Positions 23,001 through 38,000 are shown, counted from the stretch's first letter. The stretch is DNA of 64,000 bases from Lepidostoma basale (GCA_022606425.2 JAHDVF020000500.1:1-64000), one strand, 5' to 3'. Notes: generated by a model from the letters alone, not told the origin. A program made the numbers and translations.

Positions 23001-26000
23001 AATACTCCTCATCAAGACCTGTGTATGGAGTATCTTGATGTACGGCTGCGAGACATGGTGCCCATCCGAAAGAGATAAGCGGAGACTAGAGGCTTTTGAA
23101 ATGTGGTGAAATGTGAAATGAAATGTGTAGAAGACTATTAGGAATTTCCTGGAGAGACCACATCACGAATGAGGAAGTTCTTCAAGGAATCGAAGGAGGA
23201 AGGCACCTGCTCAGGACCTTGTCCGAAAGGCGTGCAAGATGGATCGGCCATGTAATACGTCAAGAAGGTCTCTTGCATGCCATAATGGAGGGTATGACCG
23301 AGGGGATGCCCACGCCAAGAGTACCTAGAGGACCTGTTGGTGGACGTGCGCTGCTCATCATATGCAGATTTCAAAAGAGCCGCACAAGACAGGGAAGAAT
23401 GGAAGAGAAGAATAGAAGAAATGCTGAAGAAGCTGCAAACCAATCCCAGGATTGAAACTTTCTAACTAACCGTTTAATATGTCATCGTATAAAAATATTC
23501 CAATTTTTTTAAGGGCTGGTTATTTCGACCAGGCGCAAAGAAGAGTCGTTCGTATTAGTGTTAAAAATATATATGTTTGAAAATTTGGTTGATGAAAACT
23601 ATGTTTGATTGAGTGTGTCCAATTGTTCTGTCCAGACCATCACACAAACAATTAGAAATACATTTTGTTAAGGATCATACTCATGATTTTGTATATACCT
23701 CTTTGAGTTCTTCACATAATTCCATGTCATTATTTAATATGGAGTTTTACTTCACTGTCCAAGTAACAATAAATACTTATTGCTATATATAACAGGTTAC
23801 TATCACACTGGTTCTTTGTTATTACATGTACTTATGTTTTGTTTTTTTATGTCAGGTCATTCATGAAGGCATTCCATACCTTAATAAGCATGAAGAAAAT
23901 TTATTCTATGAGGATCTCAAAAATGGCGAATTAGAATCATATTTGGATATAGAACACGGTGAACAATTATTGCGTTCTAGTACATTGATCTCAGAGTAAG
24001 TAAAATATTTTGATTGATTTAATATGGAGTATTACATCATTGATCAAGAAACATGTATTCTCTCATGTTGGAGAGGGTTCAAAAGAAATTCTTGAGAGCC
24101 CTCTAGAGTACGGGGTATATCCTTGGCTCTATCCAACGGCATTTCTCTTGGGTATAACTCACTCGAACTGAGGAGGAAAGGATTAATATCAACGCATTTT
24201 TTTCAAACTGATTATGGGCTCTACTGAGAACCCCTATGTTCTGGAGCAAATAGGTCTTTTTGTTCCTGATAATTACCTGCGACAGCGCCGACATCGATTG
24301 TCCTTTCCTCCATAATGCAGAACCAACCTGCCTTTGGTGATGCCAGTAGGAAGAGCAATTCGGACGTTGTATCTTATCGTCTCGGATTTGGACATTTACA
24401 GTGTCAATGAGGCAGTATTCATAAAAAATATATTACAAATTCTGGAAAGAGTACTGCCTCACTGACGTAGACATATTTGGGTTCCTTCTGATATGTATGA
24501 TTTTTTGGTTTTATGTTGTTTTATCTTTGTCTTATCTTTGTAACACCGTTTTGTGTCCAAATGATTCGCCTAAATGTTTTTTGTTTGTTATGTCTCATTT
24601 GTGCATTATGTATAAATAAACAATAAATAAGGTTTTAGATTTAATAATAAATTCCATATAAAAACATTAAGTATATGTCGAATTTTGAAGATGAAACTTG
24701 TAAAATGTAGAAAAGAAAATAATTTGAAACCCAAATTGAAATATGTTTTTTTAGTGACTCCTATTTAACGCCTTAACTGAGTATGATGATATATTACGTT
24801 AAGCCAAAAATGCAGCAGTAGCGGCTATAACGAAAGATTCCGCCAAGACCTTTATAATGTTACCCTCTAATGGCGGTTACGATCTACGGCTTATTCGAGG
24901 GTTGCTATTTATATTTCTGGCCTAATCATGAAAAAACTAATAAGTATGTTCGAAATTGGTTTTATTGTTTTTCAAAATAGTCTCAATGAATATCAATACA
25001 ATTTTTTGCGTTTGAACCAATTATCGAAACATTTTTTCCACTTTGATTAAGGCAATCCAAAACATGCGTTTTGAACGCATCAGCCGTATCTTCGGGTGTC
25101 TTTGATGATGTTATTTGTTTTTGATGTGCAGGAACAATAAGAAGTCATTGGATGCCAAAATAAGTCAGTACGGCGGATAACCCATCAATTCGATGTTTTG
25201 GTTGATCAAAAATGATTTTGTTTGAGCCGATGTTTGAGAGACTCATTGTCTTCTTCTTCTTATTTTAATAGATCTGACGATCTGTGACACAGAAATCATA
25301 TCTCGTCGGATGATGAGATCCAGAGAGACTCATTGTCATTATAAGGAATAGTCACCTCTTCTTCGACATTTTCCAAATTTCTCAGGAGACTTCTGTTAAA
25401 TAAATGGTCGTGTATCATTCAAAAGTGTCAGTCCTACATTTCTCTAATTCCACTGTCGCCACATGACCGGTAATGCCGAAGAAACAAGCAACCATTTGCG
25501 TTGATGTGCTTCTTCCGCCAACAACTTTTGTTGTATTTGGCTCGTCTTAGAAGACCAATACAGTCGATTGCTGTTTTGTTTCGAGATCATTTGCATAAAT
25601 CCATGATACGTCACCTGTGTAGATGTTACAGTCTTTGACGCACCTTTAACTTATTTTTTCAACATTTCCTTACACCAATCGACACGAGCCTTCTTTCGAA
25701 CGTTTGTCAGATTATGTAGGATCCAACGTAAACAATTTTTTTTACGGCCAAATTATCAAGCAATATCTTATTGATACTTGTCATGGTAATGCCCAAATAT
25801 ACCTTAATCTCACGGTATATCACATGAAACTCTTGTTTTATCATTTCACGCACAGCATTGATATTTTCTGTCACAACAGCCGATTTTGGCGACCCTGATG
25901 AAATTCATCCTGGGATGAATATTGACTACGATTGCATTCGTTCTACCAGTTTTTTACAGTGCTGTAGGATGGTACTTTATCTCCATATAAAAAAAATAAG

Positions 26001-29000
26001 TTCATCGGTGCACTCGTGTCTTGATAATCCACGTCGAAAGTTATGAAAAATAATCGTACGAAAATGTTCACTAGTTAATTTCATTTTTTGTCCAAAATGA
26101 ATTGTTTAAGTTACTGTAAAAAACAAATGGCGCTCAAATGATAAAATGTTATGAATAAGGTTTTGTAAAAAAATTTCAATGTTACCAATGGAAACATTGG
26201 ATGGCGCCTGGTAACACTCCCTATTGCCAAGGCCAGAAATATAAGTAGCAACACTCGTATTTTTGCGTATCATGTATAAAATATATCTAGGCACCGATTT
26301 GCATGGACTCACTGCATATTTTTATTGCGCTTGACTTCATATTTTGCTAAAAAAAAATCCCCGATTAATGGATTCATAAATATTTCGATTAAATTAATTG
26401 ATCCAAAATATTCTTACTGTACCTACTGCAATATTAGACGTTAGAATTAAAAATGTTAAAAAAATTACTAATATATTTTTTGTTCTATTATTTTAGGTGG
26501 CACCCCCAAGCCAAAGAAAATGATATTTATACACTTAAGGGTAGCCCAGCAACTTGCTATTTAATGTCCATCAAACTAGCTAATGATTTTCCTGAATTGT
26601 CAGTATCCAATCAAGGATATGAGGTAAGTTTAATAAATATTATATTAATTTAGATTCTTTCTTTCATCATCATCATCAGCGGTCTGTTATCCACTGCCGA
26701 ACGTAGGCCTCTCCCAAAGCACGCCACCGCCCCCTATCCATTGCCGCTCCCATCCATCCAAGTCCAGCAATCCTCTTCAGATCGTCGGTCCAGCGGGCAG
26801 GGAGACGTCCAACTATACGGAATCCTGTACGCGGTCTCCACTCCAGAACCCGTCTTCCCCATCAGCTGTCGGTTCTCCGACAGATATGGCCAGCCCACCC
26901 ATCCGCAAAGCCACCTCAATCACCTTGGTTTGTTATCGAATAAATTCGTTTCTAAATCTGTCCCTCAAGGTTGGCTCTTTCCATGGTGCGCTAAGCGACC
27001 TTGAATCTGTAGACTAGACCTTTTGTCAGTGTCCACGTCTCGGCTCCGTACGTCATGACTGGCAAGACGCATTGGTTGAAGACTTTAGTCTTGAAGCATT
27101 GTGGTATTTTGGAAGTGAGAACATGACGTAATTTTCCAAAGGCCACCCAACCCAACTGAATTCTTCGGTCTGCTTCTTTCTGGAAAGTGTTTCGTCCTTA
27201 TTGTATGATTTGGCTAAGATATGTGTATTATTGTACCACTTGGAGAGCCGACCCATTGAGACTGATCTCGGGATAATTTCTTTGGACTTGACAATTGACA
27301 ATTGACATTGACAATTGAATTAGATAATTGTATTTGTAATTTATGTTGTAATGCTGGTTACAGATAAACATAAGATAGATAAATGCTTATTTTCTCTTTA
27401 CGTAAAGTAAAAGTCGAATAATTTATACAAATGAAAATGTCTATTTTCTTGAAGTTTTATTATAGTATCAGAATGACATTTTTCAGCTTTCTAAGGCATT
27501 ATCAAATGTATCAGAATGACATGTTTCAACTTTCTAAGGCATTATCAAATGTATTGTATGTATCTCATTTGATAATGCCTTAGAAAGGCGAAACATGTCA
27601 TTCCCATAGCCTATAATTAAAATTTCTATAAATCAGACTTTTTCATTTGTATTAATTATTTAATATAGAGTTTAAGAAACAATAAATGAAAGTCTAAATT
27701 GGATATTAATAACATTTTTTTCAGGTTACCGTAACAAAATGCAAAAAAAATGGAGTTGTTAATCCGGGCAATGAGGAAGAAGGATTCATCAAACATGTCC
27801 TGGGTTTCTCTCGAGTAGTGAAGGTGTTGGAAAGAGTCAAGAAGCCGTTGGTGCTGCACAATGCTCTCTCCGACATCCTAATCTTCTTCCACCAGTTCTT
27901 GGAGCCCCTACCCGCGAGATACGAATCTTTCAAGAATGACGTCCACGAAGTATTCCCGGTTATCTTTGATACTAAATTAGTCTCCATGGAAATGAAACGA
28001 TCCGTCAAAAAAAATGAATTTAGTGATTCAACATCTCTCCAGAAGTAATTTTTATTTTTTTACAATAATCCAGAGCAATTTTTTTTAATCCATTTAAGAC
28101 AACTTAATATTTTGTTCTGATTGAAATAGGATCTAAAGCATATTAAATGTTCCATTTTATGACCACAGAATTAATATTAGCAACTTTAATTTAATAGTCA
28201 CACTCAATTACACACCTTTTTTGTATTCCTGATGCATTTAAATGTTTCTGTTTTAAAATTTTCCAATTAACCGGTTTGTGGAATTTTACACTTAAACATA
28301 CTGCAGTTTGTGATAACTTTGTTTAAAAACGATTTTTTTTAATTGGATATATCATGTCCTGAAATATGTAAAATACAGCTTTCTGTATTTTATATTATCA
28401 AAAGTTTACTTTATTGAGGTTGAATTTATATACATTCATTGTTTTCTGTTTGCAATGCTGTAGATTCCATATTTTTAAATGTTTATATCAACGCCATCTA
28501 TTGATGGTTCACAGAAACTTTACCTGATTTTTTTCAAATATGCATTATTTTTAGACTTCAAATAATCAGAAAATCCTTGTTTGGAAGGGGGACAAAATTT
28601 GATAAATACTATGAATACATAGATTCACATAATATTGATAGTTAGATTCTTTTCTACTTCTGTGAATTGTAACCATAGATTTCAATAATGATTTAATGCA
28701 GATACCATATATAACATGAACTAAAACTTTACATAGTAATATCCCTCAATGAAAAGTGATATTTTTGTCCATAAATATAATCTTTAATCTTTCCCTTACG
28801 GTGCTAAAATAAAAACGTGCGTTCTGGTGTTGGGTAGTCAGTACCCAATCAAAAATTAGCGATTTTAAATCGTAAAAATAAAAACATTCATAGCTAATCC
28901 CCTTAATTATTTATAATTGAAGTCAAAAATTATAATAATTGAGATTTATTTGCTGAAAACATTAAAAAAAAACATCTGGCAATGCTCACGGAACGGGCAT

Positions 29001-32000
29001 AGGTCCACTCTGGTTGCAAGCCCGAGAGCTACTGCCCTCGGTTAGCTACTTGAGCTCCTCGCGCTTCCACAGTGAAGTATTCAAGAGTGAGATGCGAATA
29101 TAGTGTCGCGCACCCACAGCGCTGTTTATACGCGAATTGGTTTTCGATGTTCACAAAATACCTCCGATGTACCCGATAAATTCTGATTATTATTAATATT
29201 ATTTTTTAAATCAATGCGTAAATATATTATGGAAAAATACCTATAATCTTAACCTTATATTTATTATATTTATAGAGATATTGATGGTTATTAGAAGCAA
29301 CGTGTAGAAGATACCCATCATAGGGAAGGGAGGGTTAAGCATGTTTTTTTTACTCAAGAGTCAAGTCACTATAAACCTACTTGTCATTTGATTTATTATA
29401 ACAACATTTGAAAGACTAGTATGTTTATATTATATTCCAGATTATTTGAGTTCTTCCGGTCTCCCAAGGGTCTGCAGCTGGCAGCCTACTCTCCTTCCAT
29501 TAAAATGAATAAGAATTTTGATTCAACAGCCCACTTCCACCAAGCTGGCTGGGATTCGTATTGCACCGGTAAAATTAATTCATAGTTTTGATTTTGGTTC
29601 TGATTACTGGTTCTGATTTTAAAAAATGGTTTGATTCATGTGGTGCTCCTGTCAGTTTGGAGATATTTCTTGTATAAGTGAATTGTTTTGGTCAATTTGA
29701 TTGCTGCCGCACTTTGTGATAGTTATTTGTGACACGAAATATGTTTTCGCTCTTCTGATGTTAAAATAATACAAGTTTTTTCGTTTATAAAAATAATTTT
29801 GACAGGTGTAAAAATAAAATTTTCGTTTGTTCCAATGACAATTTGAATAAATTCTTCAATCAAATTTTCAAGTTTTTGCTGGTGTTGGATTGTTTTAAGT
29901 GCCTAATTAAAATGAAAACAGTGGAATAAAAAATTAAATAAACCCAAATGTCCGGATCGTCCAGCTGACGACAAGTGCACCACCTAAAAGAACATTATGT
30001 GTTAAATTATTCTTCTTTGTTATTTTATTTTATATCATTGTATTTTGTATAATTTGTTTTAGATTTATTATGTAGACGTTGAATGATTGAAGTGTGCGCG
30101 GGAGATGCCTATTGGTGGCGATGAGGTTCGTAACCCATCACACCGCGTCTCTCGCGTTGGCGAAAAGAGAAGAATGGAGTGCAGCATCGATTAAAGTGTT
30201 GCAGTCCATTCTTTCTGTCTACCCTTTCGGGGAAACGGCGTGATGGTTAGTTAGTTAGTTAGTTTTGATTTATTATTATAATTTAATATTATTACAAAAT
30301 TAACAATATATTTAATATAACCTTAACTATTAAATTTCAACACATTTTGGTTTGTGTACGATATATGTATGGCGTCTCTTTGTAATGTTTTTTTTTTTTA
30401 GGTTTTTGCTTCATTCGTTTGTCTCACTGGTCCGCTTGTTTGATCCGTGGCTGCGACCATTATTCAACCAGCACCGAGTGTCTTCATTCACTGGATAAAT
30501 ATTTGAATTCTCTCTACTTGTGCAGGGCTGCTCAACTCTATATGGTACGTTTCCTAAAATCATATTTTCTTAAACAATACTATAACTAAACTAAATTATA
30601 TTACAGATACTTATTTCATTTTAATAATATTTTAAAAGTGTTAATTCCTATCACTCTTTAAATTATCATTTTCCTATTCCTTATTTTTATAAATTATTAC
30701 ATTTATAATTAATATTAAACATTAGCGGGAATGGTGAAAATTAGTAGTTGAGTTTGTGTATTTGGGTATTATGTTTACAAAGATATGCGAGTGGAGAGGG
30801 ATATTGAAAGAAAGGTTGGGGCAGGCAACAAAGTGAATGGTGCACTTAAAGTTGTCATCGCAAACAAAAACATATCCAAAAAAGCTAAAATGGCAGTGCA
30901 CAATGTTCTTATACCGACCCTTATGTATGGAAGCGAAGCATGGAACTGGCATAAGGAGGATGAAAGTAGAATAAATGCAGTAGAAATGAGATCTCTTAGA
31001 CGAATGTGTAGATATTCTGTGTATGATAGAGTGTCGAATGAAAATATAAGAAGTGAATGCGGTGCGAATGATGGTGTCATGAACAAAATAATGAAAGGAT
31101 CATTAAGATGGTTTGGACATATGGAAAGAATGAATGAAGAAAGAATGGTAAAAATTATATGTTAATGATGTAAATGGTACCAGAAATAGAGGAAGACCGA
31201 GGAAAACGTGGCACGATCAAATAAATCAAATATTGAATGTCGGCCACGTGATGAGTCAGAGAAATCGACGCTCATGCATGATACGATGTATGAATGTTGG
31301 AAAAGCGAGAGAAATATGTCAGGAAAGAAAAATGTGTCTGTCCATTCTTTCTGCCTACCCCTTTCGGCGTTATGGTTAGTGAGTTATAATTATTTTTTTT
31401 ATTTTTTTTAACTCATCAAGTACGTTGATACCTAATAAAAATTTCCAATTAAGTTGAAATATCTTATACCGATTTACTTAAAATGGTTCTGTTTCTCTCG
31501 TGAACTATTTAAAAATAAATCTTCATATCGTTTTTTTTTATTATACATACTTGCTTATTTGTGTTTAATTAACATTAGAATACTAAAAAACAAAATATTG
31601 TTGTTTTCCAAACTATAGAGAAAGACTAATAATGATTATCAGTGTCTAAAAGATGACTTGTAAATTAATGAACTAAAATTATTTCTATATTACAAAAAAT
31701 TATCACACTCATACACTTGCATGAACAAGCAAGAGAGTAAGAGATAGTGTAGACGGTAGGTTGCCCACGCACAAACCTTAGGCAGAATATGTATTTCTTC
31801 GAGTGCCATGTCAGGTCCCCCGACGTCGGCTATCACCCAGGCGTTGGCCTCTCTGTCCTGTTCCAGTCAACTCCCCCATCCCCCGAATTCCGGCCCACTC
31901 CTTGATATTCTCGAGCCAGGACATCTAGGGTCTTCCCACACCGCATCTTCCCTTTCATAATGAGGTGCAGCAGATCGTATTTCTCTTTGTGGAGAAACTA

Positions 32001-35000
32001 ACTAACTAACTAACCATCACGCCGTCTCCCCGAAGGGGTAGACAGAAAGAATGGACTGCCACACCTTTCTTTCCTGACATATTTCTCTCGCTTCCTCAAC
32101 ATTCATACATCGTGTCATGCACGCGCGTCGATTTCTCTGACTCCTCACATGGCCGACATTCAATATTTGATTTATTTGATCGTGCCACGTTTTCCTCGGT
32201 CTACCTCTATTTCTGGTACCATTCACATCATTAACATATAATTTTTTTTCCATTCTTTCTTCATTCATTTTTTCCATATGTCCAAACCATCTTAATGATC
32301 CTTTCATTATTTTGTTCATGACACCATCATTCGCACCGCATTCACTTCTTATGTTTTCATTCGACACTCTATCATACACAGAATATCCACACATTCGTCT
32401 AAGAGATCTCATTTCTACTGCATTTATTCTACTTTCATCCTTCCTTTGCCAGTTCCATGCTTCGCTTCCACACATAAGGGTCGGTAGAAGAACACCATTG
32501 TGCACTGCCATTCTAGCTTTTTTGGATAGGTTTTTGTTTACGATGACAACTTTAAGTGCACCATTCACTTTGTTGCCTGCCCCAACCCTTCTTTCAATAT
32601 CCCTCTCCACTCTCCCATCTCTTGTAAACATACTACCTAAATACACAAACTCAACTACTTGCTCCAAGTTTTCACCATTCACGCTAATGTTGCAGACTGT
32701 CGTGATTTCTTCCTTTTCAAAAATCATTACCTTGGACTTATTAACATTCATCATCAGATCATTTCGCATACATACCTCATACATACAATTCACCAGGACT
32801 TGTAGTTCATGCTCGTTGTCAGCAAGTAGGACAGCGTCATCCGCATACAAGAGACAGCTTACTGACACTCCGCTCATTTTGGCACCTACATCCAACCCTT
32901 TCAGCTCTTTCATACAATTGTCCATATACAGATTAAATAACCATGGGGACATTACGCAACCTTGTTTGACACCTTTATTGATATCAAACCAGGCTGTAAG
33001 TTCTCCATTTCCTCTCTGACACTAGCAGTGCTTTCCGTGTATAGCGACTTAATTGCCGTGATCAGTTTTGTACTTATTCCATATTCAGACAATATTTTCC
33101 ACAACTTTTCTCTATTAACGTAATCATACGCTTTTTGTAAGTCGACAAACGCACAGAAAAGTTTGCGATTTTTGGCCAGAAACTTCTCTGTCAATGTACG
33201 AAGTCCAAAAATTTTATCCATACATCCTCTGCGGAGAATGTGTCCCAAATATGCCATGTTTCTATACTTCACTTATATTTAAGATATTCAATTTACCATG
33301 TACTAATTTTTGGAGGTGTCAGGTATTTCTAGTTTTCAAAAACCTTGTGATTAATTTAAATTTTAATTTATACACATTAGTTTGCTTGATGTTGACACTG
33401 ATATTATACCCCCCTCACACGCACATACCTAATTTAATGACATACATTGTGATGTGTTGTTAATGTCTGTATTTTAATATTTTTAGAGCATCGACGCCTG
33501 TGACCCACCACGTCACCGTCCAGAATATTTACATGTTCAGTCATTTGGAAGTGGCAAGATCAACATGGCCCAGGTTTGTCTTATTTGGAGTGTTTCTTAC
33601 GTAGAATATTTATACATCATATAGATTATCTTTACTATTATTTTAACACAAATTTTATATAAACATTACAGTAGAACCTGGATAATAAGAACCTGGCTAA
33701 TTGACAAAACTCTATAATTGGCAGAAAATTTCTAGTCTCACCCCCTTGGAGCACTTAAACCACTTTAATTGGAAAAAAAGAAACCTGTTTAATTGAACTC
33801 GACATTCTGGCCCTAAACCTCTGTAATTGGAGAGCACTGCCTTCTCGACCTTTGTAATTGGCCGGAGAGTACTTCTGTTATTGAAGAGCACTGCCATCTC
33901 GATCTCTGTAAACTGTCAACTCCTCAGTATTTGTTCTGTACTCATTGAAGGTGGTCCATTTTAGATAGCAATGTTTCACAAACCCAAATATAACGGCCTT
34001 GATTTGAGCTCGAAACTAAAACTAATCTAAGAATTTGACACCGGAAAATCTCTCGAAGAGTTGTGCAACGTTTTTAGCATGTGAAACAGGCCCACATAAC
34101 TGATTTTTTCAAACCACGATAATTAAATTTATTGTTTGTATGCACGTATGCACAATTACAATTTACCTATTAAACTTATAATTGCGTAGATTTTCACGGT
34201 TGGCAGCAATATGTTTGATGTGTTTTTGGGTAACACCGTGTGATAACTCCTTCTCGACCGACGTTTCGGAGATTGTTGCAGTCTCCATCTTCAGGGTAAT
34301 GAAGATGGAGATTGCATTACCCTGAAGATGGAGACTGCAACGATCTCCGAAACGTCGGTCGAGAAGGAGTTATCACACGGTGTTACCCAAAAACACACCA
34401 AACATATTAAACTTATATTTAAATTTTGATTGATTGTTTTATGCATCAATCCTTGAATTGTTTTTATTGCTTTTCTGTTTATGAGGTTAAAACACCTAAG
34501 CACAATCTGGACCTGGACAATTGAAAAACCTGGTTAATTGACCATCGTAGGCCTGTTCCCTTGGAATGCCAATTATCCAGTTTCTACTGTACGAGGTCTG
34601 TTCAAAAAGTATCGCGAATTTTGAATTTCCGCTGGCTACGTATATTTGATTTTTGATTTTTTTTGTAGCGTTATGTTGGTACTCATGTCCCTTACTTATG
34701 CTGACAAGGTCGGCCATTTTGAATGTTTAGTTAATTTTTGACAGCTGTTTTGCTTGGATGTGTTTTGGCTCGTCTTCGATTTTTGCCTATTCCAAAAAAA
34801 TGGATCAAAGAATCTGTATCAAATTTTGTGTGAAAAACAAAATAAAGTGCGCGGACGCATTTCGAATGTTGACTGTGGCATATGGTGAAGCTACCTTGGA
34901 CCAAAGCAACGTTTATCGGTGGTACAAAATGTTCTCAGAGGGCCGAGAAGATATGAACGACGAAGAGCGTGCCGGACGCCCGAGCACGTCAACAACAGAC

Positions 35001-38000
35001 GAAAACATTGATAAAGTGAAGAAAATAGTATTAGCCAATCGTCGAATCACCGTTAGAGAAGTTGCTGAGGACCTAAACATATCGATTGGCTCGTGCCATT
35101 CGATTTTAACCAATGATTTGGGCATGAGTCGGGTCGCCGCGAAATTCGTGCCAAAATTGCTCAATTTCGACCAAAAACAGCATCGCGTTAACATTGCTCA
35201 GGAGATGTTGGACTCGGTCCGTGACGACCCAAATGTGCTCCAGAGGGTCATAACTGGTGACGAATCATGGGTTTATGGTTATGACGTGGAAACCAAAGCT
35301 CAATCATCCCAATGGAAGCTGCCGCATGAGCCAAGACCAAAAAAAGCGCGCCAAGTTCGGTCGAACGTGAAGGTTTTGCTCACAGTTTTCTTCGATTGCA
35401 GGGGCGTGGTGCATCATGAGTTCTTGCCACAGGGTAGTACGGTCAATAAGGAATATTACCTGCAAGTTATGCGCAATTTGCGCGAAGCAATCCGCCAGAA
35501 ACGCCCGGATTTGTGGAAGAACAAAAACTGGCTTTTGCACCATGATAACGCCCCTGCTCACACATCGTTGCTTGTGTGCGAATATTTGGCCAAAAACAAC
35601 ACAGTAATGGTGCCGCAGCCACCGTATTCCCCAGACCTGGCCCCCTGTGACTTTTTCCTGTTTCCAAAACTGAAGAGGCCCATGAAAGGACGACGCTACG
35701 CCACGATTGAGGAGATAAAGACGGCATCGAAGGAGGAGCTGAACAAGATCACAAAAATGATTTTTTTAAGTGCTTCGAGGATTGGAAAAAACGTTGGCAT
35801 AAATGTATTATATCCGAGGGGAATTACTTTGAAGGGGACAAAATAGATATTCATGAATAAATAAATACTTTTTGAAAAAATATAAAATTCGCGATACTTT
35901 TTGAACAGACCTCGTATATACCTCTTTAAACTTATCACTTATCCTCACGGAATGGAGATGTTTTTATATGACAGTATATATAACAACAAACCATCACACC
36001 GTTATTCCGGAAGGGTGGGCAGCGAGAATGATCTGCCACTACTCTATCCTGGACACACCTCTGTAAATTCTTCCACATTCATACAGTGAATCATACACTC
36101 ATGTCGATTCTTCTAGCTTCTAACAGCCGATCTTTAAAATTGGATTAATCTGGTGATGCCATGTTTTCTTCTGTCTTCCTCGATTGTGTATTCCATTCAC
36201 ATTGTTATTCACAGCATTATAAACCATTATTTCTTCATTAATTTCTTCCATATGTCCATACCATCACATTCACGCAGTGATCCTTTCATGATTTTGTTCA
36301 TACATAATACTTTTTTCCACTCTACATTATTTCATTATATCACCATTTGAAATTGTGACATACATCAATCTACTGTAATTAGTATTGTCTTTACAAGTTC
36401 ACGCAAGTAACATTTTTTTTTCTTCTTTTTTTAATAACAATGTACCAGGGTTGTCCGAAATATAAGTTTCCCTATTTTTTTTCACAATGAAACCAATTTT
36501 TATTTACAACAAGCAATACATCATTGGAAAGCTTAGACTTTCAGCTATTTTTCTACATAGTCCCCGTTGACTTCGATGCACTTTTTCATCCGGGTCACCA
36601 TCTTTTTGATTCCCTGGTCATAGAAGTCTCCCGCCAGGCCGTGAAGGTAGCTCAGAACCTCTTCTTTCAGCTCATCTTCATTTGCAAATGCGTACCACCG
36701 AGGTGTTTCTTCAAATCAGGGAAGAGATGGTAGTCGCTCGGGGCCAAGTCCGAACTGTATGGTGGGTGTAGGACGATCTCCCATCCGAATTTCTCAATGA
36801 GCATCGTTTGTGGTCCTCCGTAAGCATCCTGGGCACCCACCTTGCACAAACCTTAGAATAACCTAAATGTTCTGTTAGGATCTTATCTATAGTTGTCTTG
36901 CTGACATCTGGGATCATCTCGCTAAGCTCCCGAATCGTCGGTCTTCGATCTGCCAGCATTGGTGCTTCCACTTTCGCAATCGTTTCGTCACTGACCGATG
37001 GCCGTCCGGACCGCTGTTCGTCATGGACGTCTATGCGCCCTTCTTTGAATTCTTTGCACCACTTGCGCACCATTTGAACATTCATGCACGTTTCTCCATA
37101 CACTTCTGTCAGTTGAGAATGAATTTCTGTCGCCGAATGGCCTTTGACACACAAAAAACAAATCACGGAGCATACTTAACACCTCGCGGGCGATGCGATC
37201 GGGAACTCCATTCTTTACGGCTGCCAAACCGACACTGAGTGTCGCAGCGAGTTCGGTTGGGTGGGGATGTGGAGGGGGAAGACCAAGCTACGATCCAGTG
37301 GTGCCGGATCGCACGTAACAGCGATCCACGCGCCCGTGCAAACAGGGAAACTTATTTTACGGACAACCCTCGTAGTTTTAACTTTAGTTAATAAATAAAT
37401 TTGTGTAACTATCACCTGCCATAACAGCATGACTTGCTTTTTGCCATTTTAATAAAACTCTTTTACATTGAAATATTTTTTTAACTAACTAACCATCATG
37501 CCGTCTCTCCGAAAGGGTAAGCAGAAAGAATGGGCTGCCACACTTTAACCGATGCGGCACTCCATCTAGTGTAGTGCACCCTAAGCAATGCAGGCTGGTT
37601 TCCGACTGAGAGTGTGACCGATCCACAGCCATTTGCATCTTGCGACTTGTTCTTTGATTGTCTTTTCGCCTGCCATGGTCCAGAGAATGGCATTTGACAC
37701 TGTTTGGGGCCAATAGATCTTGAATATTGAGCGAAGGCACCTATTTATAAACACCTGAAGTTTTCCATTATAATCATTCCGTGCTTAAATCTTCTTCTGC
37801 GATGGCCCTACAGTCCATATCGAGCCTTACCCTCCAGTATTCTTCGCCTCCATCTCCTCCTGTCCTCCACTTCGACCCTCCAATCTGACACTCATAACAA
37901 TTTCACCTCATCTCTCCCAACTTCATCCTCCCATGTTAACCTTGGTCGTCCAATTGGTCTTCTTCCACCTGGGTGCCACTCCAGCAATCTTTTTGGGGTT

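Noticed and set aside
27721..28008. Minus-strand ORF over PNLDC1 exon 5
   Set aside because: Shadow of the conserved exon; the + strand has the catalytic HNALSD motif and proper splice sites.
28794..29340. TTAA-type element in intron 5
   Set aside because: CCCTTACGG and GGGTTAAG look like ends, but there is no matching TTAA on the left and the inverted repeat is poor.
32312..33019. Long + strand ORF (MFMTPSFAPHSLLM...), with similar ones at 6005, 53168, 53579 and 30775
   Set aside because: These recur only because the LINE-A C-terminus is open in antisense. The sense strand carries the RT motifs.
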